Origin: Rhodobacteraceae bacterium UBA2776
Lineage (GTDB): Bacteria; Pseudomonadota; Alphaproteobacteria; Rhodobacterales; Rhodobacteraceae
DNA: 38,474 bases
Assembly: GCA_002352425.1 (NCBI GenBank)
Contig: DEIK01000022.1
Coordinates: 1-38,474 of the forward strand
Direction of reading: 5' to 3'
Shown piece by piece: positions 33,343 to 38,474 of this stretch; positions within the stretch are counted from its first letter, which is position 1, and every line of letters starts with the position of its first letter. The position numbers and the translations under genes are program-made. The notes under the pieces are model-generated. The model was not told where the DNA came from, searched no databases, and saw only the letters and a program-made list of their open reading frames with translations.

Positions 33343-34062
33343 CTATTGATCCAAATGCAGATAAACCCGCCGGTTTTGCGCGCCTTTATTTTGCACCTTG
33401 CCAATGCGCACGGGACCAATTTCACCCGTCCGCGCAACATGGGTTCCACCACAAGGTTGCAGGTCAATCTGTGCTGCCGCAGCACCGATGCCGATCAGCC
33501 GCACACGACCCTGCCCTTTGGGCGGTTGCACTGACATGGTTTTCACCAACGACGGGTTGGCGGCCAATTCTGCATCCGTGATCCAGCCCTCTGTCACCGG
33601 CAAATCCTGCGTGATATACCCGTTCAAAACGGCATCAAGCGCCTCTTTATCAGCCAAGGCTTCGGGCATATCGAAATCGAGCCGCCCCTTTTCGACCCCG
33701 ATCGAGCCGCCCGTGACAGGCAGCGGGATCGCCACTGACAGCAGATGCAATGCGGTATGCACACGCATATGGCGGTGGCGGCGCTCCCAATCCAGAACTT
33801 GCACCACTGGCGCGCCAACAGGCGGCAACGGGGCGGGCTCGGCTGGCAGCAAAACAATCTGCGCCCCCTCGCCTTTTATGGTCGTGGCAACAGTTAGGGA
33901 CTGATCCCCCCAAGTGATTTGGCCACTGTCGCCGGGTTGCCCACCACCGGTGGGATAAAAAAGGCTCTGGTCCAGCACCACGCCACCTTCGGGTGTATGG
34001 GCCGCGACGGTAGCTGCGGCGTCGCGCAAATAGGGTTCATCTCGAAACAACGGATGGGTCAC
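33343..34062 (-). CDS. AlaX-type alanyl-tRNA editing protein
   Basis: Free-standing trans-editing enzyme that hydrolyses mischarged Ser- or Gly-tRNA-Ala. The 239-aa product corresponds to the editing half of AlaRS: LDQSLFYPTGGGQPGDSG, the zinc ligands H102 and H106 in VHTALHLL, and C204 and H208 in QPCGGTHVA; all four are intact. It starts with GTG overlapping the stop of the MscS-type gene (GTGA), so it is translationally coupled. The length puts it with the larger AlaX-M class. It complements the editing domain of alaS elsewhere in the window. Confidence 0.92.
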   Translation of the reverse strand: MTHPLFRDEPYLRDAAATVAAHTPEGGVVLDQSLFYPTGGGQPGDSGQITWGDQSLTVATTIKGEGAQIVLLPAEPAPLPPVGAPVVQVLDWERRHRHMRVHTALHLLSVAIPLPVTGGSIGVEKGRLDFDMPEALADKEALDAVLNGYITQDLPVTEGWITDAELAANPSLVKTMSVQPPKGQGRVRLIGIGAAAAQIDLQPCGGTHVARTGEIGPVRIGKVQNKGAQNRRVYLHLDQ

Positions 34063-36515
34063 TTTGGGCTCCCTTTGCTGGCGGGCTTGTTCGCGGGCTT
34101 GCTGGCCGGTTTGCTGGCGGCTCGTTTTGGCTTTTGCGGTGCAGGATTAAGCACCTCTGGATTGCGCAACCAAACGTCACGCTGGGCAAACGGTATTTCA
34201 ATACCTTCCTCGGCAAACACACGGGCGATTTCGTGATTGATGTCGGATTTCACACTCAAAATCCAGTTCACATCCCGCAGGATCGCGCGGATTTCAAAAT
34301 CCAGTGAGTCCGCGCCAAAGCCTTGAAATACAACGCCCGGATTGGCCAAGACCATCGGATGGGCTTCGGCTATGTCACGCAGCAAGCCTTCGACGCGCTT
34401 GGTGTCGGTGCCATAGGCAACCCCGACCGGAACGATCACCCGCCCGACCGAATTGCCCCGTGTCCAGTTGGTCACAACCCCCGACACAAGGTCAGAGTTT
34501 GGCACAATCACATCGGTACGATCAAAAGTTTCGATGCGGGTTGAACGCACGGATATGTCACGCACATAACCCATTTGTCCGCCGACCTCGATCCAGTCGC
34601 CTTCGGAAATAGGCCGTTCGATCAACAATATAATGCCAGATACGAAATTCGACACAATATTTTGCAAGCCAAAACCAATGCCCACCGACAAGGCCCCAGC
34701 CACAATCGCCAATGAAGACAAATCAATGCCCGCGCTCGAAATCGCCACGACGGCGGCGATGAAAATCCCGATATAGCCGATGCCGGACACGACCGCATTG
34801 CGCCCCCCCACATCCATTTTGGTCTTTGGCAAAACCGTTGTGCGCAGGGAGCCCTGAATCAGGCGCGTCACCATGTACCCTATGGCAAACACCAGCGCAA
34901 AGGTCAGAAAATCAGACGGCGAAACCCGCACATCCCCCAATGAGAAGCCTTCTTTGAAACGGGTCCATACCTCGGTCAAATCAGTGATACGCGCGCCCCA
35001 GACCAAGGCGAAAAACGGCACCGAGATCAGCACCATAACAAAGCTGAACAACACAGGAAGCAATGCTTCTTTTGCGGCGTCTTCATTGCCGATCATCAAC
35101 CCGTACACTTCGGAAATAATCCGTTGCAGGATTAACAAAAACGCCAACAACCCGAGCGACATTGCCATCGGAAACACGATTGCTTTTGCGGCCTCAAAAT
35201 ATCCAGCGGCCGCCAGCACAGGGCCGGCAAAGGCCAGGAGCATAACAACCTGACTCAGATAAAAAATGATACGGTTTTTATAGCTGCGTTCTTCACCTTC
35301 AATCTGTTCATTTTGCACATGCAAGCGCATCAGACGTGACAGGCGCCACAACGCATACCCAGCCAACACCAGAACCGGAAAACTCATCACCGAAACAGAT
35401 TCAATCGGCCAACTGTCAAACTTGCTGACTTCGGCAATGGTTATCCCAAGCCCCAGCATCATACCAAGAACAGTACTATAAAGTCGGCCTTTTTGCCTCT
35501 GCTGCGGTTCCAGATTAAGCGGCGGGATCACATATTCGCTTTTCGGGAAAATGCGCCCGCCCAACCAACGCGCCAATAGGAACACCACTGACAAAACCAC
35601 AAACGCCGACAGCTCGATGTCACCGCGCACGCCGACCAACTCGGTCGCGTAAAACGCTTCGACCAATAAGACCACCCCGAGCATGGGCAGAGCGACCTGT
35701 GCAATCGACAAAATAAATGCCAAAATCCAGCGCCCAGGTGTTCGTTCGCGGGCATGAACGGCAAGGGTTAGCTGTTCCATCCAGCGCCGCCCCCGCAACA
35801 GCAGCACCGCAGAAACCAACGCCAAAATGGCAATGATCGGCAAGTTGGCCTTTAGCAATACCTGTTGCGCAGGGCTGTTCCAAGCGGCCACAACTTCCTT
35901 TTTCACGCTGCGATAGGACTGTTCAAGTGAATCTGCGCCCTTGGACCAATACTGCGGCAACAGCGGCGACGAGATGCGCTCGAACAGGGCATCGGTTTGG
36001 CGGGCGCGAATGATCCCATCCACGCTGCGGATCAAACCATCTGCACGGGAATATGCAACTTCGGCTGTTTTCGCAGGGGCGAGCAGCTGCGCCATTTGGC
36101 TGTCCAGATCGGCCCGTTGCGCAACAATCTCTGGCGCTTCTTCGACATTCTCGGGTTTTGGCCCCAAGGCGACGATTTGGCCGCGCAGGGTTTTGATGCT
36201 GTCTTGGTTGGTGCTTTGAGCTTTCAGAAAACCTTCGCGCCATTTAACCAGTTGACGTCGCAATTCCTCAAAGGCCGCCGTCGAGGCGCGTCCGGCGGCG
36301 ATCGCTTCTTCGGCGCGAAGCGCTGTACGTTCCCATGCGGGCAGGTTGTTGGAGATGGACTTCACATAGCTGCCCGATTGCGTCGTGGCCGACCCAGCGG
36401 ATGCAACCGCCGGTTCCTCTGGCGCCAGTGCAGGCGCCTCGGTTTGCGCATGACCTTGCAGCGCCACAAACAACAATGCGCAAACAAGAGCCAAACTGTG
36501 GAATAGATCCCGCAT
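34059..36515 (-). CDS. Large MscS-family mechanosensitive channel with DUF3772-type N-terminus
   Basis: Inner-membrane channel that likely opens on hypo-osmotic shock. The 818-aa product has a signal peptide (to about residue 23, LQGHAQ), a periplasmic helical domain of DUF3772 type (about 50-210), some ten membrane helices (about 220-600) and the MscS pore and beta domain: SLAIVAGALSVGIGFGLQNIVSNFVSG with the Ala/Gly-rich pore helix, then IERPISEGDWIEVGG and TNWTRGNSVGRV. The C-terminal tail is Lys/Pro/Ala repeats (KPASKPANKPASKG). It overlaps cysK by TGATG and alaX by GTGA. Confidence 0.92.
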   Translation of the reverse strand: MRDLFHSLALVCALLFVALQGHAQTEAPALAPEEPAVASAGSATTQSGSYVKSISNNLPAWERTALRAEEAIAAGRASTAAFEELRRQLVKWREGFLKAQSTNQDSIKTLRGQIVALGPKPENVEEAPEIVAQRADLDSQMAQLLAPAKTAEVAYSRADGLIRSVDGIIRARQTDALFERISSPLLPQYWSKGADSLEQSYRSVKKEVVAAWNSPAQQVLLKANLPIIAILALVSAVLLLRGRRWMEQLTLAVHARERTPGRWILAFILSIAQVALPMLGVVLLVEAFYATELVGVRGDIELSAFVVLSVVFLLARWLGGRIFPKSEYVIPPLNLEPQQRQKGRLYSTVLGMMLGLGITIAEVSKFDSWPIESVSVMSFPVLVLAGYALWRLSRLMRLHVQNEQIEGEERSYKNRIIFYLSQVVMLLAFAGPVLAAAGYFEAAKAIVFPMAMSLGLLAFLLILQRIISEVYGLMIGNEDAAKEALLPVLFSFVMVLISVPFFALVWGARITDLTEVWTRFKEGFSLGDVRVSPSDFLTFALVFAIGYMVTRLIQGSLRTTVLPKTKMDVGGRNAVVSGIGYIGIFIAAVVAISSAGIDLSSLAIVAGALSVGIGFGLQNIVSNFVSGIILLIERPISEGDWIEVGGQMGYVRDISVRSTRIETFDRTDVIVPNSDLVSGVVTNWTRGNSVGRVIVPVGVAYGTDTKRVEGLLRDIAEAHPMVLANPGVVFQGFGADSLDFEIRAILRDVNWILSVKSDINHEIARVFAEEGIEIPFAQRDVWLRNPEVLNPAPQKPKRAASKPASKPANKPASKGSPK

Positions 36516-37552
36516 CAGTCTTCAAAAACCTCAGGCATATCCGGCATGGATTTGGCCAACCAATCCGGCACCGGCAATTCCTTTTCCCGCAGAAATTCGG
36601 GATTGAACAATTTCGATTGATAGCGCGTGCCATAGTCGCACAGCATCGTCACAATGGTATGCCCCGGCCCCATTTCACGCGCCATTCGAATTGCGCCCGC
36701 GATGTTGATGCCGGAGGAGCCTCCCAAAACCAGACCCTCATGCTGCACCAGATCAAAGATGATCGGCAGCGCCTCGCTGTCGGGAATGCGGTAGGCCATG
36801 TCGACGGACAATCCTTCAAGGTTCTTGGTGATCCGCACCTGCCCGATCCCCTCGGCAATCGAGCCCCCTTCAGAGTCCAATTCGCCTGTCGTGTAATAGC
36901 TGAACAGTGCCGCGCCCTCTGGGTCGGCAATGGCGATTTTCACATCCTTGGATTTGGCGCGCAGCCCCGCGGCCACCCCTGCCAATGTCCCCCCCGACCC
37001 CACAGCACAGACAAAGCCATCAACGCTGCCATCCGTCTGCGCCCAGATCTCGGGCGCGGTGGTTTCGATATGGGCTAGGCGGTTGGCGACATTGTCAAAC
37101 TGATTGGCCCAGATCGCCCCATTGGGTTCTGTTTGTGCAAGTTTTTCTGCCAAACGGCCAGAATAGCGCACAAAATTGTTCGGATTGCGATAGGGTGCAG
37201 CAGGCACCTCAATCAGATGCGCGCCCGCAAGGCGCAGCATGTCTTTCTTTTCCTGGCTTTGCGTTTCAGGGATCACAATCACGGTTTTGAACCCCATTGA
37301 GGCCCCGATCAGCGCCAAACCGATACCGGTGTTGCCGGCTGTGCCCTCAACAATCGTGCCGCCGGGTTTCAGTGCCCCACTGGCGACCGCTTCTTTGATG
37401 ATAAACAACGCCGCGCGATCCTTGACCGATTGGCCGGGGTTCATGAACTCTGCCTTGCCTAGAATTTCGCACCCTGTGGCCGCGCTGGCGGCCCTTAGGC
37501 GGATCAACGGCGTGTTGCCGATTGACTGTTCCAGATCGTTGCAGATTTCCAT
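36515..37552 (-). CDS. cysK: Cysteine synthase (O-acetylserine sulfhydrylase)
   Basis: PLP enzyme that makes L-cysteine from O-acetylserine and sulfide. The 345-aa product has the PLP lysine K44 in NPGQSVKDRAA, the substrate loop EGTAGNTGIG and the phosphate-binding AVGSGGTLAG. I start at the ATG at 37552, preceded by GGGGA at five bases; the upstream TTG in frame is unlikely. It follows the NUDIX gene by 52 bases and overlaps the channel gene. In Rhodobacter sphaeroides a cysK gene lies by trgAB and contributes to tellurite resistance; the arrangement here is similar. The enzyme feeds cysteine to the desulfurases of the SUF operon elsewhere in the window. Confidence 0.94.
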   Translation of the reverse strand: MEICNDLEQSIGNTPLIRLRAASAATGCEILGKAEFMNPGQSVKDRAALFIIKEAVASGALKPGGTIVEGTAGNTGIGLALIGASMGFKTVIVIPETQSQEKKDMLRLAGAHLIEVPAAPYRNPNNFVRYSGRLAEKLAQTEPNGAIWANQFDNVANRLAHIETTAPEIWAQTDGSVDGFVCAVGSGGTLAGVAAGLRAKSKDVKIAIADPEGAALFSYYTTGELDSEGGSIAEGIGQVRITKNLEGLSVDMAYRIPDSEALPIIFDLVQHEGLVLGGSSGINIAGAIRMAREMGPGHTIVTMLCDYGTRYQSKLFNPEFLREKELPVPDWLAKSMPDMPEVFED

Positions 37553-37604
37553 ATCGGTCCCCAAAATATCCTGCCCCTATATCTAGGGTCAGCGAACAGG
37601 TAAC

Positions 37605-38474
37605 TCAAGCGTCCTTGCGCAAGCGATCACGGTTTATTGCCAACCAATAGGCCGCCGTCACCAACGGCAAAACATTCGCCTGATGTTTAACGAAAGCCAT
37701 AAAGTCATCAAAAGACAGGATGTGGCTGTGAATATCTTCCCCCTCGGCCACCAGACCCGAGGTGCGCCCCCCCGCCCCGTCCAAATCGCACAGACCAAGG
37801 TAGATGTGGAAAAATTCGGTGCTGTCGCCGGGCGACGGATAGGCTTGTGTAATCGGGATCAACTCGGTGATCTCCACACCGGCCTCCTCCAGCGTTTCGC
37901 GGATCGCGGCCTGTTCTGGCACCTCGCCAATGTCCACATGCCCCGCCACCGGTTCCATCGCCCACGGATTTTGTTCACCGCGCGCATAGGGTCCGATGCG
38001 AAACTGCTCGACCAGCAGCACACAATCGCGCACCGGATCATAAGGCAGCACAATCGCCGCATCAGAGGCCACAAAAACTGCCCGTTCCATTTGCGGGCTC
38101 ATCTCGCCGCTGAACTGGCGATGGCGCAGATCATATTCCTGCATCGCATAAAAATTGCTGTAAGGAATGCGTTTTTCCAACACAGTGACATCTGCGCGGC
38201 CCTGCGCGGCAGACACCGGACCTTGTCCCTGCCCTCTGACAAAAGACGCAGCCCGACGCCGGATCGCACCAAAGCGCTGTGCCAATTCCTGTGCTGCGAT
38301 CTGGCCGAAGTACCGCATCGCCTCATCAGCGGCCTGCAAGGTCATTTCGCCCCACATCTCCACCCAATCGGCCAAGTGCCAAACATCGCCCTTGGCAAGC
38401 GGTTGATCAGGAAAATAGACCTGCGCCCTTTGCGGGCCTGTCGCAGTCGCAACCGACACCCCCTGCAATGTGTA
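37605..38474 (-). CDS. trgB: TrgB-like NUDIX hydrolase (partial, runs off the window)
   Basis: The readable 287 or so residues end in a NUDIX domain with a perfect box: GHVDIGEVPEQAAIRETLEE-AG (G-x5-E-x7-RE-x2-EE-x-G), of the ADP-ribose pyrophosphatase type. The first part (VYFPDQPLAKGDVWHLADW and a helical segment) looks like the tail of a gamma-glutamylcyclotransferase-like domain. This two-domain build, with cysK next door, matches TrgB of Rhodobacter sphaeroides, linked to tellurite resistance. The true start lies beyond the window; the frame is open to the edge. A label of plain ADP-ribose pyrophosphatase would be the conservative alternative. Confidence 0.82.
   Translation of the reverse strand, partial: YTLQGVSVATATGPQRAQVYFPDQPLAKGDVWHLADWVEMWGEMTLQAADEAMRYFGQIAAQELAQRFGAIRRRAASFVRGQGQGPVSAAQGRADVTVLEKRIPYSNFYAMQEYDLRHRQFSGEMSPQMERAVFVASDAAIVLPYDPVRDCVLLVEQFRIGPYARGEQNPWAMEPVAGHVDIGEVPEQAAIRETLEEAGVEITELIPITQAYPSPGDSTEFFHIYLGLCDLDGAGGRTSGLVAEGEDIHSHILSFDDFMAFVKHQANVLPLVTAAYWLAINRDRLRKDA

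Noticed and set aside
1..38474. CRISPR array, prophage or toxin-antitoxin module
   Set aside because: I saw no regularly spaced repeats, phage structural genes or recognisable toxin-antitoxin pair.

Overview
The window looks like a chromosomal segment of a Roseobacter-group alphaproteobacterium (order Rhodobacterales). The signs are a SUF operon headed by an IscR-type Rrf2 regulator, a GTTC-N7-GTTC (alphaproteobacterial LexA) box in front of recA, a CckA hybrid kinase, TRAP transporter genes, a trgB-cysK pair as known from Rhodobacter, and protein sequences of that style throughout. Most of it is ordinary core genome. The accessory part runs from about 21.8 to 32.8 kb.

Layout. 0.2-8.0 kb (minus strand): a tightly overlapping Fe-S assembly operon, iscR - unknown 150-aa gene - NifS-like cysteine desulfurase - sufB - small membrane protein - YbjQ-family protein - sufC - sufD - YIP1-family membrane protein - sufS. 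Bases 1-175 hold no supportable gene. 8.2-13.6 kb (plus strand): two alpha/beta hydrolases around a small unknown gene, icd, an SMR-family transporter and typA, with clear terminators after icd and typA. 13.7-21.8 kb (minus strand): a DUF1330-type protein, alaS, recA with its SOS box, cckA and an RsmB-type rRNA methyltransferase.

21.8-32.8 kb: a remnant of an IS3-family transposase is fused to a broken HpcH/HpaI aldolase gene. Next come a divergently oriented TRAP transporter (dctP, then after a terminator and a small unknown gene dctQ and dctM) and a chemotaxis operon: STAS/CheS-like, cheY, cheA, cheW, cheR, cheY and a 131-aa protein with a DxxxQ phosphatase-like motif. A second decayed copy of the same IS type follows, then about 500 bases without a recognisable gene, then tRNA-Ser(GGA). 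The two IS relics share orientation and bracket the TRAP and chemotaxis block.

33.0-38.5 kb (minus strand): an operon-like run of trgB (cut by the window edge), cysK, a large MscS-family channel, an AlaX-type editing protein and a small membrane protein that appears frameshifted at its fourth codon.

The most interesting signals are the che cluster, which keeps a Sinorhizobium-like order but skips cheB and cheD and ends in a possible CheT-type phosphatase; the IscR without the canonical cluster-binding cysteines; the uncharacterised genes embedded in the SUF operon; and the IS-scarred zone. I did not find a CRISPR array, prophage or clearly new defence system. All functional calls come from reading translated sequence and context; no database search was run.
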